Below, one piece after another: positions 55,111-63,542 of a stretch of 64,000 bases of DNA. Every line of letters starts with the position of its first letter. Position 1 is the first letter of the stretch. Both the position numbers and the translations under genes were made by a program. The notes beneath the pieces are model-generated. The model had not been told where the DNA came from, made no database searches, and worked only from the letters and a program-made list of their open reading frames with translations. The stretch is from Thermogemmatispora aurantia (lineage in GTDB: Bacteria; Chloroflexota; Ktedonobacteria; Ktedonobacterales; Ktedonobacteraceae): NCBI RefSeq assembly GCF_008974285.1, contig NZ_BKZV01000005.1, positions 310,001 through 374,000 on the forward strand, given 5' to 3'.

Positions 55111-56139
55111 TTACAGATCCTGGAGAGCCAGCGTCACCGCTCCGACAAGGCTCGCCTGGGGGCCCAGCTTGCCCTGAACGATGCGCAGATGCTGGCTGGC
55201 TGCGGGCAGACAGAGCGCGCGCAGACGCTCGCGCAGGGGGGCGATCAGGGGTTCCCCCACGAGCGCAACCGACCCGCCTAAGATGATCATACCGGGATTG
55301 ACAAGATGAACGATATTGGCCAGAGCGAAGGCCAGGTAGGTCAGCACCTCGTCGATCAGGCAGCGAGCCACCTCATCGCCCTCTGTGGCCAGTTGGAAGA
55401 TCTGCCCCACTGTGATGCGCTCGGCCCTTCCCTCGGTAAGGCGGTGGATGGCCGCTAATGTTGCAGGATGCTCGACGGCACGACCGATCATCGTGCGAAC
55501 GATCGCCTGAGCGGAGGCGATGGCTTCCAGGTGGCCGTAGCCGCCGCACGAGCATTTCGGCCCATTCTGCATCACGAGCAAATGGCCGATCTCGCCCGCC
55601 GTCGAGGTCACGCCGTGGTAGATCCGGCCATTGACGATGAGGCCACCGCCAATTCCACGACCCAACCCGACGTAGAGGGCCACTCGCTCCCCAATGCCGG
55701 CCCCGTAAAGCACCTCTGCCAGAGCGGCAGCATTGGCGTTATTGTCGATGATGCAAGGGACGTTCAGGCGTTCGGCCAGGTAGTCCTGCAGCGGAAAGTT
55801 ATCCCAACCATGCGCATGGTAGAGCGTCCGCACGATCCCTTGTGAAGCGTCGACTGGCCCGCCAACGGCGACACCTACGCGCAGCACGCGCCCATCGCGC
55901 AGATGTTCGGGGTCCAACACCTCTCCCAGCATGGCCTCCAGCAGCTGGAGCAGGGTTGTCGTATCGGGAATATACTCCAGAGGGCGGCGCAGCTGGTAGA
56001 GAATGTTGCCGTCCAGATCGGCCAGGGCCACTGATTGTCGCGTGCCGCTACCGCTGATCTCAATACCCACTACATAGCCCTGGGTGGCCAACAGCTTACC
56101 GGTGGACCGTGGCGTCTGGCTGCTGCGTTCTGTAGACAC
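55111..56139 (-). CDS. ROK family sugar kinase / regulator
   Basis: A 342-residue ROK protein (glucokinase-like actin-fold ATPase). The ATP-binding strand is GYVVGIEISGSGTRQSVALA; the sugar-binding part has DNNANAAALAEVLYG, GLGRGIGGGLIVNGRIYHG and TAGEIGHL. The zinc motif is CSCGGYGHLEAIAS, with His in place of the last family Cys. There is no N-terminal helix-turn-helix, so it is more like a kinase than a NagC-type repressor. The GTG at 56139 has AGAGGAG about eight bases upstream; an ATG 24 codons further upstream lacks one. The pseudokinase gene begins five bases before its stop region on the same strand; the two likely share a transcript. Confidence 0.87.
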   Translation of the reverse strand: MSTERSSQTPRSTGKLLATQGYVVGIEISGSGTRQSVALADLDGNILYQLRRPLEYIPDTTTLLQLLEAMLGEVLDPEHLRDGRVLRVGVAVGGPVDASQGIVRTLYHAHGWDNFPLQDYLAERLNVPCIIDNNANAAALAEVLYGAGIGERVALYVGLGRGIGGGLIVNGRIYHGVTSTAGEIGHLLVMQNGPKCSCGGYGHLEAIASAQAIVRTMIGRAVEHPATLAAIHRLTEGRAERITVGQIFQLATEGDEVARCLIDEVLTYLAFALANIVHLVNPGMIILGGSVALVGEPLIAPLRERLRALCLPAASQHLRIVQGKLGPQASLVGAVTLALQDL

Positions 56140-56694
56140 GCTCCTGTCTCCTCTTGCGGGCTTGCCTGGTGCTGCCGGTGTGGGCAGGGCAAGCACAAAA
56201 CAGAACAGCACAAAGCAAGACAGAGAGGATTGGTCGGTTTCTACTTCGGCGCTTGCCTCTCCCAGGTTGGGTTGGGCTAGACCGCACTGGGCAGATCACC
56301 TGCACTGTTGCTGTCCTGCTCCCGTTGCTTTCCTACTCACGCCCTGGCGCTGCCTCGCCCTGCCCGCCAGCGGGGTGGGCCATTCCAGGAATTCTGATTA
56401 GATTACTCCCTTGTTACAGGCAGTGCTCTCTAGATGAACGAGACAGCGGCTTCAGTATATCATAAGAAATGCCTCACGCAAAGTACGTTAGGATGGCTGT
56501 CTCACCTCAGCTGGCCAGCCCTTCTTGGCCTTCTGAGACGCCTGCTTACTATGACAGCTGCCTGACCTCTTGCTTGCATCAGGGGGAGACTGACCGCTAC
56601 AATTGGTCCAGAATCTGGATGGGCATCAGCTGCCAGCAGCAAGGCTGGGGGATGATGCCGGCCTCAGCATTTCGGCAATCTGCGAGGGAGGGCG
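56140..56694. other. Divergent intergenic region, no gene seen
   Basis: A 555-base gap between the leftward ROK gene and the rightward PH-like gene. Open frames have chance-like composition. No paired promoter hexamers or RNA were recognised. Confidence 0.45.
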
Positions 56695-57210
56695 ATGGTC
56701 TCATCTTCGCTGGCTGAGCCGCGCACCTTTGTTGGGCGAGGCCTCAGCCCTATGAAACGAGCAGTCACAATCGTGGCCTTGCTGGCGATTACGCTGGCGG
56801 TACTGCTGATTGCTTTGCACGAGGGCCTGTCGGCAATCGGCAGTACTATTGCGGCTTTGCTCTTTATTGCTGGTTTTATCTATTATCTCTGGATTATTGC
56901 TCCGCAGCCCTTTACGATCACCGTGAGCGCGGAGGAGATCGTGAAGCGCGGCCAGCGCGGCGAGACGGTGGTGCTGCGCTGGGAGGAGCTGGCGCGCGTC
57001 AAGGAGGAGTTTTTCCCCAATGGAACGCGTATTAGCCTGGCGCTTTATCGCCGTCCGAGCACTGACGGCCAGGGGGAGAACGCCGGCCAGCCGGTACGGG
57101 CCTGGGTGGTCTACCGCGACGACGTTGATGATCTTGATGGGCTGGCGGCCCTTGTACAGCAGCTGAAGCCCGCTGACTGCCGCTGGGAGAGCGCTAGAGT
57201 CCATGAGTGA
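56695..57210 (+). CDS. Small membrane protein with PH-like domain
   Basis: A 171-residue protein with two adjacent helices (residues about 22-42 and 48-74) followed by a short beta-rich domain (FTITVSAEEIVKRGQRGETV, then LRWEELARVKEEFFPNGTRI) resembling the bacterial PH/YcxB-like domain that often follows two helices. The function of such proteins is unknown. Two starts are possible: ATG 56695 with GAGGGAGG very close before it, or ATG 56752 (MKRAVT), directly before the first helix, with GGCGAGG upstream. The second gives a more natural N-terminus. Confidence 0.65.
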   Translation: MVSSSLAEPRTFVGRGLSPMKRAVTIVALLAITLAVLLIALHEGLSAIGSTIAALLFIAGFIYYLWIIAPQPFTITVSAEEIVKRGQRGETVVLRWEELARVKEEFFPNGTRISLALYRRPSTDGQGENAGQPVRAWVVYRDDVDDLDGLAALVQQLKPADCRWESARVHE

Positions 57211-57364
57211 GTGACTCGGTCCAGACGGGCCTGTCCTCTGCTGTGGCACTCTCTAGCTAGTCTTGCTTGCCTGCTTGCTGTCTTTGCTCCCGGCCTGGCC
57301 GGCGCCTCCGGGCACTCCGGGCAGGTCGAGCTGGCTGCCGGCCCTTTAGTGTTCACGGGTTGAT

Positions 57365-57658
57365 TCACAGGCTGAGCACCTTGAAACTGGTGATGATGAG
57401 CTGGAAGCCATAGTACCATAGGCCAGCTTGTAAGGCGGCGAGATAGCGATTATTGGTAACCGCCAGGTCCTGGCTGCCGTTGATCAGTAGCTTGAGAGTA
57501 TTGTCCGTAACTTCAACCCGGTAGGGATGGGGGAGGGTCCCTTGCTGAACGCAGGCAGGCGGCCAGGTAGTATAATAAAAGCACGAACCGCTCTCCTCGC
57601 AGCGGTGCAGCAGGACATAAAGGCGGTCTTCTGTATGGATGCACGTATCTCTCAGCAT
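57365..57658 (-). pseudogene. 3' fragment of a concanavalin-like domain protein
   Basis: A leftward open frame whose last 60 residues look like a real protein: YRVEVTDNTLKLLINGSQDL, then ALQAGLWYYGFQLIITSFKV. This is the pattern of the last strands of laminin-G/concanavalin-like domains (R-V-E-V-x-x-N-x-L-x-x-x-I-N-G ... G-L-x-x-F-x-V), common at the C-terminus of Ktedonobacteria zinc-ribbon membrane proteins. No start codon with a ribosome binding site is present, and upstream sequence turns into the MFS gene on the other strand. It appears to be the tail of a gene whose front was replaced. Limits on the right side are approximate. Confidence 0.45.
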
Positions 57659-59734
57659 CATCTGACAGTTCGTGAGCAACTGGTCCTCAGCTTCCTCTGG
57701 CTCGGACTCAACATCCAATCAGCCGCCCTCTTGCCGATTGTGATCCCGACGCAGATTCTCCTGTTTGTCGCTCCGGGCCAGGTTGGCAGCGCTGAGCAGG
57801 CGACCTTTCTGGGCTGGCTGTCGGCGATGGGGGCTTTTTTTTCGTTGATTGTGCCGCCCATTGTGGGCCTGCTTTCTGATCACACCAGCAGTCCCTTTGG
57901 CAGACGGCGGCCCTATATCGTGGTCGGCGGGGTGTTGACGCTGGTGAGTGCCCTCCTGTTAGCGGGCGCCATAAATGTGGCTCTGTTGGTGGTTGGGCTG
58001 GCACTCTTCCAGTTCGCCAGCAACGTTGTCTGGGCGGCCTATCAGGGCTTACTGCCCGATCTGGTGCCAGAGGACCAGCGCGGCGAGGCATCTGGCTACA
58101 TGGGCCTGATGACCATTTTGGGCAATGTCGGCAGCCTGGGTCTGGCGGCCTGGCTCCTCGGAGGGGTGAGCCTGGGATCGCTCGGCGCTCCTCTGATTGT
58201 GCGAGGAGCGCTGATTTATTACGTGGTAACCGACCTGGTTATGCTGCTTGGTATTCTGGTGACTGCCTTTGGGGTGCATGAGATGTCCTATCATCCGGCG
58301 GCCCGGGCCAAAAGCCGACTGCGCTCCTGGGAGGAGCTGCGCCACTGGCTGGTCAGCAACTGGATCACGCCCTGGCACAGCTCCAATTTTACCATTGTCT
58401 TCTTGACGCGCTTCTGCGTCATGATGGGCCTGTACTTGTTCATGACCTTCATCGAGTACTATTTTGCGAATGTGGCGCATGTCTCCAATTTTGTTCAGCA
58501 GACGGCTGCTGTGGCCACGCTGGCTCTGGTGGGTGCCTTGCTCAGTACGCTGGGTCTGGGTATGCTCTCGGATCGCTTTCGCCGGGCGCCGCTCGTTTGC
58601 CTGGCGACATTGGTAATGGGGCTGCCAGCCCTGGCCTTCGTGGTGGCGCCAGCAGCACTGCCGCTCTGGCCGTTGGGCCTGCTCTTTGGTCTCGGCTATG
58701 GCGCCTATACCAGCGTTGACTGGGCCCTGGCGATCGATGCCCTGCCTTCGTTGGAGGTGGCCGCCAAGGATCTGGGTCTATGGGGCGCCTCATCGAACCT
58801 GCCTTTGACGCTGGCTCCCTTGCTTGGTAGCCTGGTCATCAGTATGGCCGCTAGTCAGGATCAGACAGCCCTGGGCTATCGCCTGGTCTTCGCTCTGGCC
58901 GCTGTCTTTCTCCTGCTCGGGGCAATCCTGGTGCTGCGTGTGCGCGAGCAGCGTCAGCAGCGGCGCCTGGCGGAGCCGCAGGATGGAGGGGCTGAGGAGC
59001 GGGCACCTGGCGGAGCAGAGAGAATGCTCAGGGCGTCGACGCCGGCTCTATCCACGGCTGCCATCTCAGCGGGGACGCATCCCATCCGGCAGGGTCAGCG
59101 GCGACGGAAGCGTGTCAATCCCCTCTGGTCGCTGGCGCGTGAGACGCACGCTGGCGAGGCGCGGGGAATCATGCGCTTCTGGACATTTTGGGAGAAGCTG
59201 TCGCTCGCTGTGCTGAGGATTCAGCCAGTGCCTGCTGCCCCCTATGGTCTGTTTCATGCCCGTCTCACGCGCTATCATGGTCGGCGCCCCCTTGTTCTGT
59301 CTGATGGGACGCGCATCGACCGCGGCGATCGGCTGATGGAGCTACACTTGGCCAATCGTCACCTGCGCGATGCCGCTCTGCGGAGTTCTCCCTGGGAGCT
59401 GCTGCGCATGATGCGCGCCGATCTGCGCGCCCTGGCAGCCTGGTTGCAGACGCCGGCCTGTGCGGAGGTACGCGCGGTCTATGGAGTGACTCTCTTAGGC
59501 CAGGCGGCCCCTCGCCTGGGCTTCAGCTTGCGAGAGAGACCGCGTAATCTGTGGAGCCGGGCTGATCGCATTTTTATGACCGGCCTGTTGCTGCTCTATC
59601 ATCCGCAGGGGCGAGCCCGTCTCGCACGCGGCACCACCTATGGCCGCTATCCCCAGGAGGTCTGGATGTCACGCTCCGAACTGCTACACCTCTACGGCAG
59701 CTCTGATGGAGCAGCGCCGAGCACGCACATCTAG
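57635..59734 (+). CDS. MFS transporter (GPH/sugar type) with C-terminal YkoP-like domain
   Basis: A 699-residue protein. Residues about 10-450 are a major-facilitator transporter with 12 helices of the GPH/sucrose-symporter kind: LSDHTSSPFGRRRPYIVVGG is the loop 2-3 motif, and LLPDLVPEDQRGEASGYMGL is typical of this branch. After a charged linker (450-520), residues about 525-690 form a soluble domain (RFWTFWEKLSLAVLRIQPVP, then LELHLANRHLRD-like, VYGVTLLGQAAPRLGF, YPQEVWMSRSELLHLYG) that resembles the YkoP-type domain known from Bacillus polysaccharide-deacetylase neighbours. The ATG at 57635 has AAGGCGG nine bases upstream; longer starts lack one. A transporter carrying this domain is unusual. 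Confidence 0.8.
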   Translation: MDARISQHHLTVREQLVLSFLWLGLNIQSAALLPIVIPTQILLFVAPGQVGSAEQATFLGWLSAMGAFFSLIVPPIVGLLSDHTSSPFGRRRPYIVVGGVLTLVSALLLAGAINVALLVVGLALFQFASNVVWAAYQGLLPDLVPEDQRGEASGYMGLMTILGNVGSLGLAAWLLGGVSLGSLGAPLIVRGALIYYVVTDLVMLLGILVTAFGVHEMSYHPAARAKSRLRSWEELRHWLVSNWITPWHSSNFTIVFLTRFCVMMGLYLFMTFIEYYFANVAHVSNFVQQTAAVATLALVGALLSTLGLGMLSDRFRRAPLVCLATLVMGLPALAFVVAPAALPLWPLGLLFGLGYGAYTSVDWALAIDALPSLEVAAKDLGLWGASSNLPLTLAPLLGSLVISMAASQDQTALGYRLVFALAAVFLLLGAILVLRVREQRQQRRLAEPQDGGAEERAPGGAERMLRASTPALSTAAISAGTHPIRQGQRRRKRVNPLWSLARETHAGEARGIMRFWTFWEKLSLAVLRIQPVPAAPYGLFHARLTRYHGRRPLVLSDGTRIDRGDRLMELHLANRHLRDAALRSSPWELLRMMRADLRALAAWLQTPACAEVRAVYGVTLLGQAAPRLGFSLRERPRNLWSRADRIFMTGLLLLYHPQGRARLARGTTYGRYPQEVWMSRSELLHLYGSSDGAAPSTHI

Positions 59735-59788
59735 CGAGCAATGCAGGGACGTGCGCGCTCTTCCTGGCGAGACGCCTCTGGTTTTCGG

Positions 59789-59818
59789 TTGACACAACCG
59801 TAAGGCGGCGCCTACAAT
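59789..59818 (+). promoter_or_regulatory. Promoter of the MBL-fold gene
   Basis: TTGACA (59789-59794), 18-base spacer, TACAAT (59813-59818). The -35 is inside a short palindrome CGGTT-GACAC-AACCG (59787-59801). The predicted leader is about 230 bases. Confidence 0.65.
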
Positions 59819-60058
59819 CACAAATAAGGCCACCGGCGTGAGCAATGGCCCGCCAGGCAGACTGGCGCTCCGGCGAGCCTCTGATCCTGGCCAGCCGGTG
59901 GGCGCTTTCTCATGAGAATTGAGCGTTTCTGTCTCTGTTTGTCCCTCTATTCAAGTCTCCGGTCGTGGGGCAGAGGCCAGAAGAAGCAGGGGAGGGTTAT
60001 GGAGGACAAGCGAGGGTGTGAAGCTGCTAGCGATCTGCCCGGCTGGAGAGAGTAGCGA

Positions 60059-61150
60059 GTGAAGGTGACTCTCTTGAGTGACGATAAGAAGAACCGTGCC
60101 ACGGCTGATGAGCGCCCCAAGCATCCCGCCGAGCTAACGCCGGGAGCCCAGGAGGTTGTGAGTGGCGTCTGGAAGATCACTCTGCCCATTCCTTTTCCTC
60201 TGCGCACGGTCAATGTCTATGCTCTGGTGGGCCGTGATGGCTGGGCCCTGGTCGATGCAGCGATGGGAACGCCCGAGGCCCGCGCCGTCCTGACTGAGGG
60301 GCTGGAGCGTGCCGGCTTGCAGCTACGGGAGTTGCGGGCTTTAGTGCTCTCGCACCATCATCCCGACCATATTGGCCTGTCGGCAGAATTGCAGGAGCAG
60401 AGCGGCGCCGCCGTCTATATGCATCCCATCGATGCCGCCATTATGCAGGCGATGTGGCGGGATGGCCAGAGCGATCGTAGTGGCCATCAGCGCTCCTTCG
60501 CTCTGGCGAATCAGTTTTTCAGGCCGCATGGAATGCCGCCGCTGGAACCGACAGTCAGCTCGCAGCTGCCACCGGAGGTGATGAACTTTGTCATTCGCGT
60601 CCCTCCGGCGGAGGCCATTACCCACGTCGAAGATGGAGCTGAAATTACCCTGGTTGGGGAGCACTACCGCGTCATCTGGACGCCCGGTCATTCGGACGGT
60701 CATATTGTGCTCTTCCGCGAGCGCGATGGCCTCTTACTGGCCGCCGACCATGTACTGCCGCGCATCACGCCCAATATCGGCCTCTATTCGGAGTACAATC
60801 GGGCCAATCCACTGGGGGACTACATTCAGTCGCTGGAGAAGGTGCGTCATCTCCCGGCGAGCCTGGTACTTCCGGGTCATGGCGAGCCATTCCGCCATCT
60901 GGCACGCCGCGTACGCGAGCTGATCAGGCATCACGCTCAGCGCGAACTGGAGATTTTGTCGCTGCTCGGTCGGCGTCCCCAGCACGCCTATCAGCTCGCC
61001 GAGCAGGTTTTTGGCTCCCGTCTGAAGAACGACGAGTCGCGTCGGATGGCGGTGGCCGAGATCCTCTCTCACTTAGAGCACCTGCGTCTTGGGGGATATG
61101 TCAGGCAGGAGCGTACAGATGATGGCTTGATTCTGTACGCTGCTGTTTAA
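60059..61150 (+). CDS. MBL-fold metallohydrolase with C-terminal winged helix
   Basis: A 363-residue metallo-beta-lactamase-fold hydrolase. The metal site is LSHHHPDHIG (HxHxDH), GHSDGHIVLF, AADHVLPR and PGHGEPF near the end of the core. Residues about 275-360 form a small helical/winged domain (RPQHAYQLAEQVFG, AVAEILSHLEHLRLGGYVRQ), as in LACTB2-like hydrolases. The substrate is unknown; relatives hydrolyse thioesters or RNA. A GTG start at 60059 has GGAGAGAG upstream. The promoter at 59789 belongs to it. Confidence 0.9.
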   Translation: MKVTLLSDDKKNRATADERPKHPAELTPGAQEVVSGVWKITLPIPFPLRTVNVYALVGRDGWALVDAAMGTPEARAVLTEGLERAGLQLRELRALVLSHHHPDHIGLSAELQEQSGAAVYMHPIDAAIMQAMWRDGQSDRSGHQRSFALANQFFRPHGMPPLEPTVSSQLPPEVMNFVIRVPPAEAITHVEDGAEITLVGEHYRVIWTPGHSDGHIVLFRERDGLLLAADHVLPRITPNIGLYSEYNRANPLGDYIQSLEKVRHLPASLVLPGHGEPFRHLARRVRELIRHHAQRELEILSLLGRRPQHAYQLAEQVFGSRLKNDESRRMAVAEILSHLEHLRLGGYVRQERTDDGLILYAAV

Positions 61151-61180
61151 AAATTTTGGCTATGGTAGAGCTGTCAACCC

Positions 61181-61234
61181 GCCTGGGAAGCCAATTTTTT
61201 ACTTGTTCGCTCGCTATGAATTGGCTTCCCAGGC
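61181..61234. repeat. Perfect 16-base inverted repeat
   Basis: GCCTGGGAAGCCAATT (61181-61196) and AATTGGCTTCCCAGGC (61219-61234) pair without mismatch around a 22-base loop that begins with a T-run. It lies 30 bases after the MBL stop and 70 bases before the HU promoter. It could be a terminator-like hairpin or the trace of a mobile sequence. Confidence 0.75.
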
Positions 61235-61276
61235 TGATTCAGCCTCACAACCTAGCTCTGAAGCTTGACGAGCCGC

Positions 61277-61305
61277 TTGTATTTCGGAAAAGTGCGTGCT
61301 ATATT
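61277..61305 (+). promoter_or_regulatory. Candidate promoter of the HU gene
   Basis: TTGTAT (61277-61282), 17-base spacer, TATATT (61300-61305). The leader would be about 97 bases. Confidence 0.45.
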
Positions 61306-61408
61306 CTATTTGGCAGTGAGGTTGTCATGCCGCTTGACTGGCCCGGCGTCTTCGGGGCCGAGACCGGGAGCGGCCTTGCATCGACAGTTGTGTTGTAAGG
61401 AGGTCTCC

Positions 61409-61723
61409 ATGGCAACAGCGAAGAAGAAGGAAGTTGCGACGATTGGCCGTCAGGAATTGGCCAAGCGCATCGCTCAGAAGGCCGATATCTCTCAGAAGCA
61501 GGCGGGTATCATTCTGGAAACGACGCTGGACGTGATTCGCGACGCTCTCAAGTCCGGCGATGAGGTCCGCCTGGTTGGCTTCGGCTCCTTTAAGGTACGC
61601 AAGAGTGCGCCGCGCAAGGGCGTCAATCCGCGCGATGGTAAGACCATTCAGGTGCCTGCAAAGAACCGTGTGCGCTTCTCCGCCGGTAAGGAGCTGAACG
61701 AAGCTGTACAGAGCAAGAAATAG
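61409..61723 (+). CDS. HU-family DNA-binding protein
   Basis: A 104-residue histone-like protein that bends and compacts DNA as a dimer. The signature GFGSFKVRKSAPRKGVNPRD includes the arm; TIQVPAKNRVRFSAGKELNE completes the fold. The first 15 residues (MATAKKKEVATIG) are a basic extension. AAGGAGGT lies five bases before the ATG, which is the natural start; the frame stays open 48 codons further upstream without support. Confidence 0.96.
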   Translation: MATAKKKEVATIGRQELAKRIAQKADISQKQAGIILETTLDVIRDALKSGDEVRLVGFGSFKVRKSAPRKGVNPRDGKTIQVPAKNRVRFSAGKELNEAVQSKK

Positions 61724-62057
61724 CTGTAGTCGCTCGTAGTGCGTCTCTTCTCCTCACTGCCACTGGGTCCCTAGCCCCTGGCACGCCCTCGCTGGAGCAG
61801 GGAGAGGGGTGAGCGAGAGCGCCTATCGCCCCAATCGACCTTGCTCCTCCTCGTGCAGGCCACGGGGCTGCTGTTTACTCACTTGACTGATGATCGCTCG
61901 TTCGCTCGCGGCCCTACCTTTCTCCGCTGTGAGCCATGCCTCCCCTTCCATCCCCTTTGCCTAACTCAGGCTTATGCCCTGACTCGCTCCCTGCTCCGCT
62001 GGCTAATCTTGCTCTCTCCGCCCCTGTTTCCCTTCATCGTCGCTAGACAAGCGGCGT
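61724..62057. other. Convergent intergenic region, no gene seen
   Basis: A 334-base gap between HU and the 3' end of the NnrS-like gene. It is pyrimidine-rich on the plus strand. The open frame at 61841-62122 has chance composition. No clear terminator hairpin was seen. Confidence 0.4.
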
Positions 62058-63542
62058 TCAACTCTTCCCTCCCCTGCTGCGCAGAGCTGGCCAGAGGTTG
62101 CAGGCCAGGCAGACAACTGTAGCCAGTCCTGATGGACCCGACAGGGCGAAGAGCAGGTTCAGGAGCAGGGTGCTACCGGACCAGAGGCTCCCCAACGGTG
62201 AGGCCAGGAGCAGGGGAAGAACACGCAGGGCGGTGGCCAGGTTGCCGAGCCAGAGAGTGGCCGCCACCAGCCGGGGCGAGGTGATCGTGCCGCCGGAGAA
62301 ACCCGGGACCATGCGCGGAGCGATGCCGCAGATGAGCAGGGTGATGAAGCCCATTGCCAGGCCGTGGCGCGGCACGTCAAGGCTGAAGGGGAGCGGGCTG
62401 CCCCAGAGCAGGATGAGACCCGCGCTGATCAGCAGGAGAGCAGAGAAGAAGGCCCATAGATAGGCACTGGCGATCAGGACGACGAAGGGGCCGTAAGCCT
62501 GGCTTTGCTGGGCGGTGTGGCGGCGATAGGTGCGCGCCAGGGCTTCTGGTGACGGGGAAAGGGCCGCGACGTGGGCCGGTAGCCGTCCGCGTCGGCGCAT
62601 CATGCTGATAAAGATAGTAACAAAGCCGGCGATGACGCCGCCCAGCAGCAACAGGCCAGGCCCTTCGAGGAAACGAAGTGGCCAGGCGGTCGAAGCGACA
62701 GTCACCTCGGCTCCGTTGGCGAGACTCAGGCCCAGGCAGAAGAGGAGCAGGCCAAGCCCATAGCCGCCGGCCAGCGGCCAGAGGATAGGTCGCGGAAATG
62801 CTTCCAACCCGGCGTACATGGGAAGCGACTGAGCAGAGACGGCCAGGGCAAAGGAGATGAGGAAGCCAAAGAGGCCGAGGCTGACGTTAAGGTCGTCGCC
62901 AGGCTGGGGCGCGAGGCCGCTCTGGGTGGCCGCCTGCAGCATATTGACCAGATTCAGGATGGCCGCCACCGCCAGGGCGAGCGCGGCCAGGCTGATAAAA
63001 GGAGCGATCCCTAAAAAGGCTTTGCGCGTGCTCAAAGCCGGACCATGCCGCAAGAGTAGGAGGTATTCAGCAGCGACCAGCAACAATGCCAGTCCCTCGC
63101 TGCCGCCGCTCACCACAAGCGCCAGCCTCCAGAGGAGAGGGACGGGACCGGTCAGGGTAAGCAGCGGCTGAGCCAGAGCGCGCAGGAGCAGGCCACCAAT
63201 CTGCAGACCGAGAATCCAGGGCACCAGCCGCGGTAGCGGGAGGGCCGTGCCGCGCAGACGTGGCAGGAAGTGGAAGGAGACGCCGATGACAAAGAGCGCC
63301 GCCCAGCCATAGAGCTGGAGATGGCCATGCGCCTGCACCAGGGCGCTCCACCAAGTCGCGATTGCGAGATGCAGGGCCTGGGTCACCGTGAGTACGGCAG
63401 CCAGCAAGAACCCGCCGCCGCTGCCGATGAGGAGGGAGGCGCGTAACACCGGAGAGACAAGTTTGAACGGCTCCTGCGCTCGCTCGCGCTCTCTGCCGGC
63501 ATTAGCTGCACCCGCCGAAGAGGTAGCCCCTGCCGCTGACAT
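62058..63542 (-). CDS. NnrS-like polytopic membrane protein
   Basis: A 494-residue protein with about twelve hydrophobic helices. The pattern is that of NnrS, a haem/copper membrane protein linked to nitric-oxide response: HGHLQLYGWAALFVIGVSFH in the second helix pair and RHGLAMGFITLLICGIAPRM near the end, each with conserved His. A hydrophilic loop occurs at about 310-350. Its start codon overlaps the stop of the upstream cupin gene (TGATG), so both are translated from one transcript. Its function here could be haem-related respiration or nitrosative stress; no denitrification gene is visible. Confidence 0.8.
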   Translation of the reverse strand: MSAAGATSSAGAANAGRERERAQEPFKLVSPVLRASLLIGSGGGFLLAAVLTVTQALHLAIATWWSALVQAHGHLQLYGWAALFVIGVSFHFLPRLRGTALPLPRLVPWILGLQIGGLLLRALAQPLLTLTGPVPLLWRLALVVSGGSEGLALLLVAAEYLLLLRHGPALSTRKAFLGIAPFISLAALALAVAAILNLVNMLQAATQSGLAPQPGDDLNVSLGLFGFLISFALAVSAQSLPMYAGLEAFPRPILWPLAGGYGLGLLLFCLGLSLANGAEVTVASTAWPLRFLEGPGLLLLGGVIAGFVTIFISMMRRRGRLPAHVAALSPSPEALARTYRRHTAQQSQAYGPFVVLIASAYLWAFFSALLLISAGLILLWGSPLPFSLDVPRHGLAMGFITLLICGIAPRMVPGFSGGTITSPRLVAATLWLGNLATALRVLPLLLASPLGSLWSGSTLLLNLLFALSGPSGLATVVCLACNLWPALRSRGGKS

